A stretch of DNA of 36,273 nt. Origin: an uncultured Pelosinus sp. (GTDB lineage: Bacteria; Bacillota; Negativicutes; UMGS1260). Position 1 is the first letter of the stretch, and each line of letters begins with the position of its first letter. This document shows, in pieces, positions 1 through 7,736 of this stretch. The notes beneath the pieces were generated by a model, which was not told where the DNA came from, ran no database searches, and saw nothing but the letters and a program-made list of their open reading frames with translations. Where the stretch lies: contig URQW01000026.1 in assembly GCA_900550105.1 (NCBI GenBank), forward strand, positions 1 to 36,273, given 5' to 3'. The translations under genes and the position numbers were made by a program.

Positions 1-90
1 CTGACAGAAATCGCTTTACGACTACGTTAACCGCAAAATTTTAAAGTGGGGGTCTTGGCTAAAACATCAATATGAAGGAGTAATGAAAAA

Positions 91-2244
91 ATGAAGTGCG
101 CTAAAACGAGTATGGGCCTTATGTTATTGACATCATTGACGATAGGGGGTATCGTGCAAGCCGCACCGACTGAAGAATTTATGTTAGACGATGTGACTGT
201 TACAGCTACTCGTATTACAGAAAAAGTGAAAAATGTGCCAGCCAATGTCACGATTATTACGGCAGAAGATTTAAAAAAACGTAATGTTTTCAGTGTGCGT
301 GAAGCGTTGCAAAATGAAGTCGGTATATATATGGCGCCGACAGCCGAAGTGAAAGACGGTTTATCAGTACGCGGCTTTGGCAGTAAAAACATTCTTGTTC
401 TATATAATGGACAGCCAGTAAATACATCTTTTGATGGTAGTGTTTCTTGGGATTCCTTTCCAGTCAGTGATGTGGCAAGAATTGAAATTGTACGCGGCGC
501 GAGTTCTTCTTTATATGGCGGCCATGCTGTAGCTGGTGTTATTAATATTATTACTAAAAAATCAAAACTACCTGTTGGCGAATCTAAGACAGAAGTGAAT
601 TTGTCATCAGGCAGTCAGAATACCGAACAGAAAAGCATACGAGTAGAAGGGCGGATGAGCGAACAATTTTCTTTTAATGCTGGTTATGAAAAAAATTCTA
701 CTGACGGTTATCGCGGGTATTATTATACGGTAGACGGAAAAACGACAGGTACAGCGGCGACAACACTACAAGTACCGCAATTGAGCAACGGAAGCTATTT
801 AATCGGTGGACGTGGAACTAAGAGTAAATTGAGTGAAAAGTATTATGTCGATTTTGATTATGATCTTACACCAGATCAAGTGATGTCCTATTCTTATTTA
901 CATAATAATTATCGTTATTCTTATAATGACCCGTTTACTTATGCCTATGATCGCAATGGAAATCCGTTATTTAACGGTACGTTTTTGACGCAAAATCGTC
1001 AATATATTACGCTGAAACCTTATTATTATTTGGGCTATAATGGCGAGCGGGAACAGGATATTCATAAGATTAGCTATGAAGATCGTATGAACAGCATAAA
1101 AGTAGGTTTTGGTTTATCTGATGTGACAAAAGAAGGCTATAGCTCAGCAAGCTCGGCAGCGAATTCAATCGCCTGGTCAGGCGCCGGTACTCTGGCGAAA
1201 TATCCTAGTAAAAACTATACAGCTGATATTCAAAAAACTTGGAATTACGATCGCCATACCATTGTTGCCGGAGCAAATTGGCTGAAAGAAAAAATGACCT
1301 ATAGTGCTTATAATTTGAGCAATTGGCGTGATTGGGGTACCGCTGGGACACTGAATAGCCAAAATGAAGGTTCGACCGATTCGTTATCTGCTTTTGTTCA
1401 GGATGAGTATGTTTTGTCAGATCGGTGGAATTTGTATACAGGCGTGCGAATGGATCATTACCAAAAGAATGGCGGTTACTCTTATATTGCTGGTAGTACT
1501 AAAATTGATTATCCGTCAAAAAGCTTTGATGAATCAAGCCCTAAAGTCGCGTTAGAGTATGCGGCCAATGACCGAACGATGTATTATGTCAGCTATGGAC
1601 ATTCCTTTAATCCGCCGACGATTTATCAATTGTATCGTCGCGCTGGCGATTCCATGTCGAGTGTGCAGGCTAACCCTGATTTAAGACCAGAAACTTCAAA
1701 TACCTTCGAAATCGGCATGAAACAAAGTCTAGATCCTAATACGTCACTTGATATTACGTTGTTTCATGTACGGACGCAAGATAAAATTGCCTTGGATACA
1801 AGAAATGCTGTAAAAGCTTATTATAATATGGACAGCGGTATGGCCAAGGGGATTGAGCTTTCTTTGAAGCATAAAATGGACCCCAATTGGTCTTCCTATT
1901 TTAATTATACTTTTGAAAGCGGCGAAAATACGGCTAGCGGCCAAACTACACGCAACTGGGATATTCCGAAACATTTGATTCATGCTGGCGTAGAATATTC
2001 TAAGGATAAATTAGTTTGGGTAACTGATATGCAATATGTAAGCGCGCGGCAGAAACCGGATGCCGATACTGGCGAATATGGCGCTGAAGACGGATTTTTC
2101 TTGGTAAATACTTCGTGGAATTACAAAATAGATAAACAGTGGTCAATGCAACTAAGTATTCAGAACTTGTTGGATCGCAAATTTTATGCTTCGGAAGCTG
2201 CTAATGGTAGAACCTATGGTGTTAGCATGAAATATTCTTTTTAG
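91..2244 (+). CDS. TonB-dependent outer-membrane receptor (probable corrinoid uptake)
   Basis: A 717-residue outer-membrane receptor that would bring a large substrate into the periplasm using TonB energy. Residues 1-24 form a Sec signal peptide ending in VQA-A. A TonB-box-like stretch (DDVTVTATR) follows, then a plug domain with the usual landmarks: a VREAL segment, an IVRGASSSLYGGHAVAGVINIITKK-like element near residues 135-155 (described, not quoted in full), and a beta-barrel ending in an aromatic residue (YSF). An AAGGAG site ends ten bases before the ATG. The next gene starts 11 bases downstream and CobO follows in the same run, so a corrinoid is the likeliest cargo. The cargo itself is not readable from sequence, and a siderophore or haem is possible. 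No riboswitch is visible in the 90 bases upstream, but the window begins there. Confidence 0.88.
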   Translation: MKCAKTSMGLMLLTSLTIGGIVQAAPTEEFMLDDVTVTATRITEKVKNVPANVTIITAEDLKKRNVFSVREALQNEVGIYMAPTAEVKDGLSVRGFGSKNILVLYNGQPVNTSFDGSVSWDSFPVSDVARIEIVRGASSSLYGGHAVAGVINIITKKSKLPVGESKTEVNLSSGSQNTEQKSIRVEGRMSEQFSFNAGYEKNSTDGYRGYYYTVDGKTTGTAATTLQVPQLSNGSYLIGGRGTKSKLSEKYYVDFDYDLTPDQVMSYSYLHNNYRYSYNDPFTYAYDRNGNPLFNGTFLTQNRQYITLKPYYYLGYNGEREQDIHKISYEDRMNSIKVGFGLSDVTKEGYSSASSAANSIAWSGAGTLAKYPSKNYTADIQKTWNYDRHTIVAGANWLKEKMTYSAYNLSNWRDWGTAGTLNSQNEGSTDSLSAFVQDEYVLSDRWNLYTGVRMDHYQKNGGYSYIAGSTKIDYPSKSFDESSPKVALEYAANDRTMYYVSYGHSFNPPTIYQLYRRAGDSMSSVQANPDLRPETSNTFEIGMKQSLDPNTSLDITLFHVRTQDKIALDTRNAVKAYYNMDSGMAKGIELSLKHKMDPNWSSYFNYTFESGENTASGQTTRNWDIPKHLIHAGVEYSKDKLVWVTDMQYVSARQKPDADTGEYGAEDGFFLVNTSWNYKIDKQWSMQLSIQNLLDRKFYASEAANGRTYGVSMKYSF

Positions 2245-2255
2245 GTTGATGTGGT

Positions 2256-3548
2256 ATGGCTATGCAAACGATTTATTATATTCATCGCTATCTGAGCTTA
2301 TTTTGTGCAATCTTCTTTTTTTTGCTCTGTCTGACAGGCTTGCCGCTATTATTTAAAGAAGAGATTCTTGAGTGGAATCAGATCAATCCTCTTGTTAATA
2401 GCGCTGAAGCTGATCAAGCGGTACTATGGGATGGGTTAGGAGCCGGGATTGAAGCGATTCAATCCCGATACCCACACCAAGCGATAAAAAATGTTTCTGT
2501 AAAAGAAGATCAAGGAATGCTCAGTTTTCGTATGGCAGATAGTGAGAGCAAGGGTGGCGACGAATTTTTATATAATGTGCGAACGCAAGACGTGATTGCG
2601 CGTGGCGATCACACTTTGAAATATCAATTTATCCCCCAGTTTTTACACATTATTGACGACTTACATGTGCGCTTAGGTATGGGGACGTTAGGGAGAAATT
2701 TTTTAGGCTTTATTTGTGCTGTTAGCGCTTTGTCAATTTTTACAGGTTTTAGACTATATGGTCCGTTCTGGAAAAAAACGACAATCGTGGGCATACGAAA
2801 CTCTTATCAATATTGGAGTCGACTACACAATCTTACTGGCGTTATTGTGGGAACCTGGGGGTTGATATTAAGTATAAGTGGTATCGGTCTTGTCCTATTT
2901 TCTATGGCGTACAATACCTATATTTCTGCGGCAAAAACAGAAGCAAAGCAATTTTTTTCAGGTTATGAGCAAACACATGTCCAACAATCGCCGATGCAAG
3001 CCTTAGCCATTGTAAGAAAAAAATTTCCTGATTATATAGTCGTTTCATTACGGATGCCCGAGACGAAATCGGCGATATATAGTTTTTATATAAAACCAGT
3101 TGTCCAGACGCCTTATCGTACGGGACAAACTGTTTTTGTTTCAGCTTATGGCACTAATGATTTGTCGACACCAGGATTTTATGTTAAACCTTTAGCATGG
3201 TATATGGCAATCAGAGCATTTGTTTTGAACTTACATTTTCATAATCATCAGAGCTTTTTGCTTAAGGTGATTTGGACCGGCTACATTTTATTAACAATGT
3301 TTTTAATTGTTACTGGGCTTGGCTTAGCTTTGAGGCGACAGCAAAAGAAGTTTTTTGCCATACACCCTGTAATCAGTGTGCGGGCTGGCAAAAGTAGGAT
3401 TGTGCCCAACTATTTCATGCTTAGTGTAGTGTTTTTAAGTGTATTCGGTTTTATTGCGCCGCTTTATGGTGGGATGGACGATATTGCGGCAGTCGCATTG
3501 TTGGTTCCGCTTGTGCTTTTGGGGACGATATGGTATAAAGACAGATAA
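2256..3548 (+). CDS. PepSY-associated transmembrane protein (PiuB/FoxB type)
   Basis: A 430-residue inner-membrane protein of the PepSY-associated TM family. Hydrophobic segments lie near residues 11-33, 150-172, 193-217, 343-367 and 390-425, with a large extracytoplasmic region between the first and second. Conserved histidines flank the membrane spans (YIHRY near residue 10, HIIDDLH near 130, RLHN near 190, LHFHNH near 327), which is the pattern expected of haem-carrying relatives. Family members such as FoxB are linked to reductive release of iron from siderophores. Here the protein lies 11 bases after a TonB receptor and 42 bases before cobO. I therefore infer a role in handling or reducing an imported corrinoid at the membrane. 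A paralog lies at 5787-7112 beside a BtuF-like protein. Confidence 0.8.
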   Translation: MAMQTIYYIHRYLSLFCAIFFFLLCLTGLPLLFKEEILEWNQINPLVNSAEADQAVLWDGLGAGIEAIQSRYPHQAIKNVSVKEDQGMLSFRMADSESKGGDEFLYNVRTQDVIARGDHTLKYQFIPQFLHIIDDLHVRLGMGTLGRNFLGFICAVSALSIFTGFRLYGPFWKKTTIVGIRNSYQYWSRLHNLTGVIVGTWGLILSISGIGLVLFSMAYNTYISAAKTEAKQFFSGYEQTHVQQSPMQALAIVRKKFPDYIVVSLRMPETKSAIYSFYIKPVVQTPYRTGQTVFVSAYGTNDLSTPGFYVKPLAWYMAIRAFVLNLHFHNHQSFLLKVIWTGYILLTMFLIVTGLGLALRRQQKKFFAIHPVISVRAGKSRIVPNYFMLSVVFLSVFGFIAPLYGGMDDIAAVALLVPLVLLGTIWYKDR

Positions 3549-3589
3549 TGTTTCTATACCACCATGTAGCGAAAGAAGGCTGATGATTT

Positions 3590-4171
3590 ATGAAAGGATA
3601 TGTCCAAATTTATACGGGAGATGGTAAAGGAAAAACAACCGCGGCAATTGGTTTAGCCATTCGTGCTTTAGGAGCGGGAAAACGGGTGCTTTTCTTGCAG
3701 TTTATGAAATCAAAAAGTTATAGTGAGCATCTCGTATTGAAAAATCTAGCACCAAATTTGACGGTTGAAACAATAGGAAAGCCTTTTTTTATTGCGAAGG
3801 AGGGAAGCTTAAGTCCCGAAGAATTAGCCCAATGGAGTGATGAAGTCGTTGTTTTTCCGCAGGGAAAGCCGCCAGAGGAATATAAAGCGCTGGCAGAACA
3901 AGGCGTGAAACGAGCCGAGGCGGCAGTAAGTAGCGGTGAATTTGATATGGTAATACTTGATGAAATTGTTGTGGCTAATTATTTTGAATTAGTGAACGAT
4001 CAACAGTTGCAATCAATATTAGCGAAACGACTGGAATCTGTAGAAGTAATTCTTACAGGGCGAAAAGCTTCCAAGGCACTTATGAAACAAGCCGATCTTG
4101 TGACAGAAATGAAAGAAGTTAAGCATTATTATCAGCAAGGTGTTGAAGCTCGAAAAGGTATTGAAAATTAG
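3590..4171 (+). CDS. cobO: Cob(I)alamin/corrinoid adenosyltransferase
   Basis: A 193-residue cytoplasmic enzyme of the CobA/CobO/BtuR family. It transfers the 5'-deoxyadenosyl group of ATP to the cobalt of reduced corrinoids, making adenosylcobalamin or adenosylcobinamide. The family's P-loop variant GDGKGKTT occupies residues 10-17, close to the N terminus. The length matches E. coli BtuR (196). A VILDEIVVANYF segment near residues 122-133 is the family's Walker B-like region. It sits 42 bases after a PepSY-TM gene and 18 bases before a small zinc-ribbon gene. The product would supply the cofactor for the MutAB mutase encoded further along and the adenosylated substrate for CbiZ. Confidence 0.95.
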   Translation: MKGYVQIYTGDGKGKTTAAIGLAIRALGAGKRVLFLQFMKSKSYSEHLVLKNLAPNLTVETIGKPFFIAKEGSLSPEELAQWSDEVVVFPQGKPPEEYKALAEQGVKRAEAAVSSGEFDMVILDEIVVANYFELVNDQQLQSILAKRLESVEVILTGRKASKALMKQADLVTEMKEVKHYYQQGVEARKGIEN

Positions 4172-4189
4172 CATAAGGGGAGACGAAGT

Positions 4190-4363
4190 ATGGCAGCTGT
4201 AAAGTGCGCAAAATGTGGCAAGGTATTTAATACGGAGGGTGCAATATTGAAACCGACAGGTGATGGTGCCTATGCAGAATGTTGTCCGCAATGTGGCAGC
4301 ACGAATGTATATGGTGTTGATGATTTTCAAAATAACGACGATCGATTGTGGAAATGTTTTTAG
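4190..4363 (+). CDS. Small zinc-ribbon protein of unknown function
   Basis: A 57-residue protein beginning at an ATG 18 bases after cobO, preceded by an AAGGGGAGA ribosome site. Two cysteine pairs (C6-x2-C9 and C31/C32-x2-C35) form a rubredoxin-like or zinc-ribbon knuckle. A further cysteine lies second from the C terminus. I do not recognise a named family. Tight spacing and shared orientation suggest co-transcription with cobO. It could be a small metal-binding accessory or a redox protein. A short GGGAA/TTCCC hairpin (4363-4379) without a T run follows the stop. Confidence 0.7.
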   Translation: MAAVKCAKCGKVFNTEGAILKPTGDGAYAECCPQCGSTNVYGVDDFQNNDDRLWKCF

Positions 4364-4404
4364 GGAAGGATACTTTCCCAATGCAATTGATTGAGTAGTG
4401 CGAT

Positions 4405-4433
4405 TTGACAAAACTGGTTTTAAATGGTACCGT
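4405..4433 (+). promoter_or_regulatory. Putative sigma-70 promoter of riboswitch 1 transcript
   Basis: A perfect -35 TTGACA (4405-4410) is followed by a 17-base spacer and a weak -10 TACCGT (4428-4433). The start would fall about 30 bases before the riboswitch core. The same TTGACA-17-TAnnnT layout precedes riboswitches 2 and 4. Confidence 0.55.
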
Positions 4434-4469
4434 AAGGACGTAGATTTTATAGCAAAACTGAATAACGAT

Positions 4470-4672
4470 AGAACAGGTGCCTGCAAAGGCTTAATAGGGA
4501 AGACCGGTGAAAAACCGGCGCGGTCCCGCCACTGTAATGGGAAGCAAACTCATGATATGCCACTGAGGTGAAAACTTTGGGAAGGTTTGAGCAAGCGATG
4601 ATCCAGAGCCAGGAGAACTGCCTGTTTAATGATCACCGTTTTGACCTGCGAGCGATGGGGAGGCGATTGTAA
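4470..4672 (+). promoter_or_regulatory. Cobalamin riboswitch 1
   Basis: An AdoCbl-type riboswitch. It has the 5' signature GGTGCCTG...AGGCTTAATAGGGAA, the GGTGAAAAACCGGCGCGGTCCC segment, the B12 box GCCACTGT at 4528-4535, the GAGCCAGGAGAACTGCC element and the closing ACCTGCGAG. It is followed by a terminator at 4711-4740 and then the BtuF-like gene at 4804. This layout implies premature termination when cobalamin is abundant. Confidence 0.97.
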
Positions 4673-4710
4673 GGACTTTTTATTTGTTTATTTATAGAAA
4701 AGTTGACTTA

Positions 4711-4740
4711 TAGGCCTTTTATTAAAAGGGCCTATTTTTT
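4711..4740 (+). terminator. Rho-independent terminator under riboswitch 1
   Basis: A hairpin TAGGCCTTTT / AAAAGGGCCTA, with one bulged G and a three-base loop, is followed by TTTTTT. It lies between riboswitch 1 and the BtuF-like gene and probably acts as the expression platform. Confidence 0.8.
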
Positions 4741-4803
4741 GTTGTAGAGAACAGAAGAATTATATTCTGCTGTCCCCTGACTAATGAGAAGGAAGGGCTT
4801 TTT

Positions 4804-5748
4804 ATGCAACATAATGGTATGATTGCAATTGCGCTGCTTTTATTGGTTATATTGCTTGCTGTAGCTGGCTGTGGGAGTAATACCGGTAAATTGGATATGA
4901 ATAATCAGGCTTTTTTTGCAGTAACTGATGCAACAGGAAAACAGGTTATTGTTGAAAAGAAACCAGAGCGTATCGTGGTTTTATCTACTTCGATTTTAGA
5001 TCTTTTATATGCAGTAGATGGAAAAGCGGTTGGCCGTCCTAATTCTAAGAATGCTATTCTTCCGGCAGGGGCTGAAAAGGCGGAAGAGATTGGTTACGTT
5101 TATAATGTTAACATGGAAAAAGTGATGGGCTTAAAGCCGGATGTTGTTATTGCTGTACAGGGGATGCACGAAAAACTTGTGCCAATGCTTGAGAGTAATC
5201 ATATTCCTGTTCTAATATTAAAATACCGTACACTTGAGGATACTTATAATACGCTGCGAATCCTAGCTAAACTAAGCGGTACGCAAGAAAAAGGGGAAGC
5301 TGTTATTAGCGCTATGCAGGCAAAAATTCAATCTATAGTGCAGAATTTTTCTAAGGATAAACCAAGAAAAATTGTTGTTTTACATGCGACAGCCAAAGAT
5401 GTAACAGTAGAACTTCCCCAAACAACGGCGGGAAGTGTGGCAAAACTTTTAGGGATGATGAATATTGCTGAAGGAGAGCAGGCTATTAATGCGGAGAATG
5501 ATATGACTCCCTTTAGCCTGGAGAAAATTGTGCAGGAAGATCCTGATGATATTTTTGTTGTGACTATGGGGAAAATTGATGAAATTAAAGATCATATGAA
5601 TCAAGAAATGGCTAGTAGTCCAGCCTGGAGCAGTCTGCGGGCTGTAAAGAATCAACGAGTGCATTATCTGCCGCAGGATCTTTTCTTATTGAATCCGGGA
5701 ATCAAAATGCCGGAAGCTGTGGATTATATGGCCAAAGAGGTAAGATAA
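4804..5748 (+). CDS. btuF: BtuF-like periplasmic corrinoid-binding lipoprotein
   Basis: A 314-residue ABC-type metal-chelate substrate-binding protein (BtuF/FepB fold). The N terminus is a lipoprotein signal with lipobox VAGC (Cys about residue 21), so it should be anchored to the membrane. The family start motif PERIVVLSTSILDLLYA follows near residue 58, then the KPDVVIAVQG strand and a C-terminal lobe that includes DPDDIFVVTMG. Riboswitch 1 directly upstream strongly supports a cobalamin or cobinamide ligand. The partner permease and ATPase (BtuC/BtuD) are not in the window. The start is the ATG at 4804, preceded by GGAAGGG. The next gene begins 38 bases on. Ligand assignment rests on the riboswitch, not on recognised binding residues. 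Confidence 0.85.
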   Translation: MQHNGMIAIALLLLVILLAVAGCGSNTGKLDMNNQAFFAVTDATGKQVIVEKKPERIVVLSTSILDLLYAVDGKAVGRPNSKNAILPAGAEKAEEIGYVYNVNMEKVMGLKPDVVIAVQGMHEKLVPMLESNHIPVLILKYRTLEDTYNTLRILAKLSGTQEKGEAVISAMQAKIQSIVQNFSKDKPRKIVVLHATAKDVTVELPQTTAGSVAKLLGMMNIAEGEQAINAENDMTPFSLEKIVQEDPDDIFVVTMGKIDEIKDHMNQEMASSPAWSSLRAVKNQRVHYLPQDLFLLNPGIKMPEAVDYMAKEVR

Positions 5749-5786
5749 GCTAAATTTATAGTGAGATGACTTATGAGGGAGCAGTT

Positions 5787-7112
5787 ATGCGGTTTTTATA
5801 TCAATTGCATCGGTGGGTTAGTGTAGTTTGCACAATCTTTTTTCTGTTACTTTGCATAACCGGAATTCCGCTTATTTTTAAAGATGAAGTTCAGCAATGG
5901 AATCGTCTGGAACAACGTGATGTGCCAACTCCACTTACTTATGATCAGATTTGGGATGGTATGCCAGTTGGTCAAGATAAGCTTAAAAAGATTTATCCGC
6001 AAAAAGTAATTAAGAGTATTACAGCCCAACCCGAGAAAGGGAGGTTACTTTTTCGGGTGCAAGATCAAGCGGATCATCGACAAATAGCGGCAAGGATGAG
6101 TATGGGGGGCGAACAGCTTGCCTATGAATCGGCAGCAGACCAATTATATAGGGCAAATGGCGGGAACGAAAAATATCCGGCTATAAAGAACTTTATGCAC
6201 TGGATGCATATTTTACATTTGCGTTTGGCTCTAGGCAGCGGCGGAATGCTTCTGTTAGGTATAATATGCGCTCTAAGTTTGGCGGCCATTCTTTCCGGTA
6301 TGTGGCTATATGGCCCGTTTTCTCGTAATACCTTATTCGGTATGTGCCGTAGAGAACCTAAGCGTCGGTTTTACCTTGACTGGCATCGCTATACAGGAGT
6401 GCTGACTTTTATGTGGGCTTCCGTTATGTGTATTAGTGGAATTGCCATTGTATGGTTTTCTTTTGCCTATAACAGCTATATAGCTACTGTTACCAGTGAG
6501 GCGGCGCAAAAAATATCTATTAAGACAGAGTTATCACAGCCGCGGTCTTTGCGAGATGCAATGCTATATATGGAACAGACTTTTCCGAATGATTATATTT
6601 TGTCAGTTGATTTGCCACAGGAACATAGTAAAGTTGCCGCCTATACCTTTTATATTACAGAAAAGCAAGAACATCCGGCGGAACACATGGGACAGCTTGT
6701 GTTTTTATCGGCATTTACAGCAACTTCTTCAGAATCATATACGAAACCTTTGCCAGGATATTTTTCCGTTTTTCCTTTTCTGATGGATTTGCATCTCCAT
6801 AATCACGAGTCTCTGTTGTTAAAATGTCTATGGGAATTATTTAGTATATTGACGATCATGATGACTCTTACTGGAATTTATGGCTGGTTGCTTCGCTTTG
6901 GCAATAAGCAGTATAAACATAGCGTAACTACTTCCGATTCTATTTCTTATGGGAAAAAATCTTCGGTTTGGATCATGCCTGCGTGGATTGCTGTATTGAG
7001 TTTGATTGGACTTGTTGCTCCTTTATACGGAATCTTTGGCCAAATAATTGGTTCGGTAGCTTTGATCATACCGGTAGGTATGTTTGTGTATTTTAGGTAT
7101 CGTCGTTCCTAA
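5787..7112 (+). CDS. PepSY-associated transmembrane protein, second copy
   Basis: A 441-residue paralog of the protein at 2256-3548, with the same order of elements: LHRWVS near the N terminus, a first membrane segment with LCITGIPLIFK, HWMHILHLRLALG near residue 140, WHRYTG before the third segment, LHLHNHESLLLK near residue 335, and two C-terminal segments. I chose the ATG at 5787 because GAGGGA lies six bases upstream; an in-frame ATG at 5766 has no such site. Its place directly after a btuF-like gene under riboswitch 1 ties this family to corrinoid acquisition. A reductase or electron-transfer role is inferred from siderophore-linked relatives. Confidence 0.8.
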   Translation: MRFLYQLHRWVSVVCTIFFLLLCITGIPLIFKDEVQQWNRLEQRDVPTPLTYDQIWDGMPVGQDKLKKIYPQKVIKSITAQPEKGRLLFRVQDQADHRQIAARMSMGGEQLAYESAADQLYRANGGNEKYPAIKNFMHWMHILHLRLALGSGGMLLLGIICALSLAAILSGMWLYGPFSRNTLFGMCRREPKRRFYLDWHRYTGVLTFMWASVMCISGIAIVWFSFAYNSYIATVTSEAAQKISIKTELSQPRSLRDAMLYMEQTFPNDYILSVDLPQEHSKVAAYTFYITEKQEHPAEHMGQLVFLSAFTATSSESYTKPLPGYFSVFPFLMDLHLHNHESLLLKCLWELFSILTIMMTLTGIYGWLLRFGNKQYKHSVTTSDSISYGKKSSVWIMPAWIAVLSLIGLVAPLYGIFGQIIGSVALIIPVGMFVYFRYRRS

Positions 7113-7163
7113 TTGTTTCGTGTAGAATTTTTAGTATTGACAATTAATTTAGAATGTTGCGAC

Positions 7164-7192
7164 TTGACAATAAAGAATCAAAATGGTATTGT
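7164..7192 (+). promoter_or_regulatory. Putative sigma-70 promoter of riboswitch 2 transcript
   Basis: TTGACA (7164-7169), a 17-base spacer and TATTGT (7187-7192) lie about 37 bases upstream of the riboswitch core. The element resembles the promoter of riboswitch 1, including the shared AAATGGTA bases just before the -10. Confidence 0.65.
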
Positions 7193-7228
7193 AATGGCAT
7201 AGATTTTTCTGAAAAGTATATAAAGAAA

Positions 7229-7428
7229 AGAACAGGTGCCTGTAAAGGCTTAATAGGGAAGATCGGTGAAAAACCGACGCGGTCCCGCCACTGTAATGGA
7301 GAGCGACCTCAAGAAATGCCACTGGAACATTTGGTTCTGGGAAGGTTTGAGCGAGCGATGAACCAGAGCCAGGAGAACTGCCTGTCTGACAATCACCGTT
7401 TGACCTGCGAGCGATGGGAAGGGGATTC
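7229..7428 (+). promoter_or_regulatory. Cobalamin riboswitch 2 (upstream of mutAB-meaB)
   Basis: All conserved cobalamin riboswitch blocks are present: GGTGCCTG/AGGCTTAATAGGGAA, the B12 box GCCACTGT at 7287-7294, GAGCCAGGAGAACTGCC and ACCTGCGAG. The next gene in this direction is mutA, 309 bases after the core, with a terminator-like hairpin between them. Confidence 0.96.
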
Positions 7429-7480
7429 AGGGAAGCCTATTTTGATTTTTTATTGTTTTTTATAGTGCTGCCTTAAATCT

Positions 7481-7520
7481 GGCGTTTTTTTCCTAGCGGA
7501 GAAGAACGCTTTTTATTTTA
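7481..7520 (+). terminator. Terminator hairpin between riboswitch 2 and mutA
   Basis: The arm GCGTTTTTTTCC (7482-7493) pairs with GGAGAAGAACGC (7498-7509) across the loop TAGC, with two G-T wobbles. TTTTTATTTT follows. It is a plausible intrinsic terminator and expression platform for riboswitch 2. Confidence 0.7.
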
Positions 7521-7736
7521 TCTATTGTTATTTTCTAAGACGGTTTTACAAATGAAGAATAAATGTGGCGGAGACTGACTTTAGATACGCTTGTCTTGAT
7601 AGACAGCGGGAAGCGAGTTCAAGCCCTTAATTTAGAGTTTATATCGCGAAAAAAGGGGGAATCTTGCTAGTTTGAGTTTTAGCGGTCTGTTTTTCTGATA
7701 ACGGATCTAAGGAGTAAGAAGAGAAGGGAGCACATT
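7521..7736 (+). other. Non-coding leader of the mut operon
   Basis: About 215 bases between the riboswitch terminator and mutA. I see no convincing gene. A small inverted repeat TGTCT-TGAT-AGACA lies at 7592-7605. GAGAAGGGAG at 7721-7730 is the mutA ribosome site. There is room for a second promoter, but I could not identify a good one. Confidence 0.5.

Noticed and set aside
83..94. A four-codon frame (ATG AAA AAA TGA) before the first TonB receptor
   Set aside because: It is too short to judge and overlaps the true start. The AAGGAG site fits the ATG at 91.
4019..4486. A 155-residue open frame on the - strand
   Set aside because: It runs antisense through the end of cobO, the zinc-ribbon gene and the start of riboswitch 1, and the protein resembles nothing I recognise.
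7154..7465. A 103-residue open frame on the + strand
   Set aside because: It lies over the promoter and core of riboswitch 2. Its reading is a by-product of conserved RNA sequence.
7592..7605. Inverted repeat TGTCT-TGAT-AGACA as a regulator operator
   Set aside because: Five-base arms occur easily by chance, and no second copy or matching regulator was found. It is mentioned only as part of the leader.
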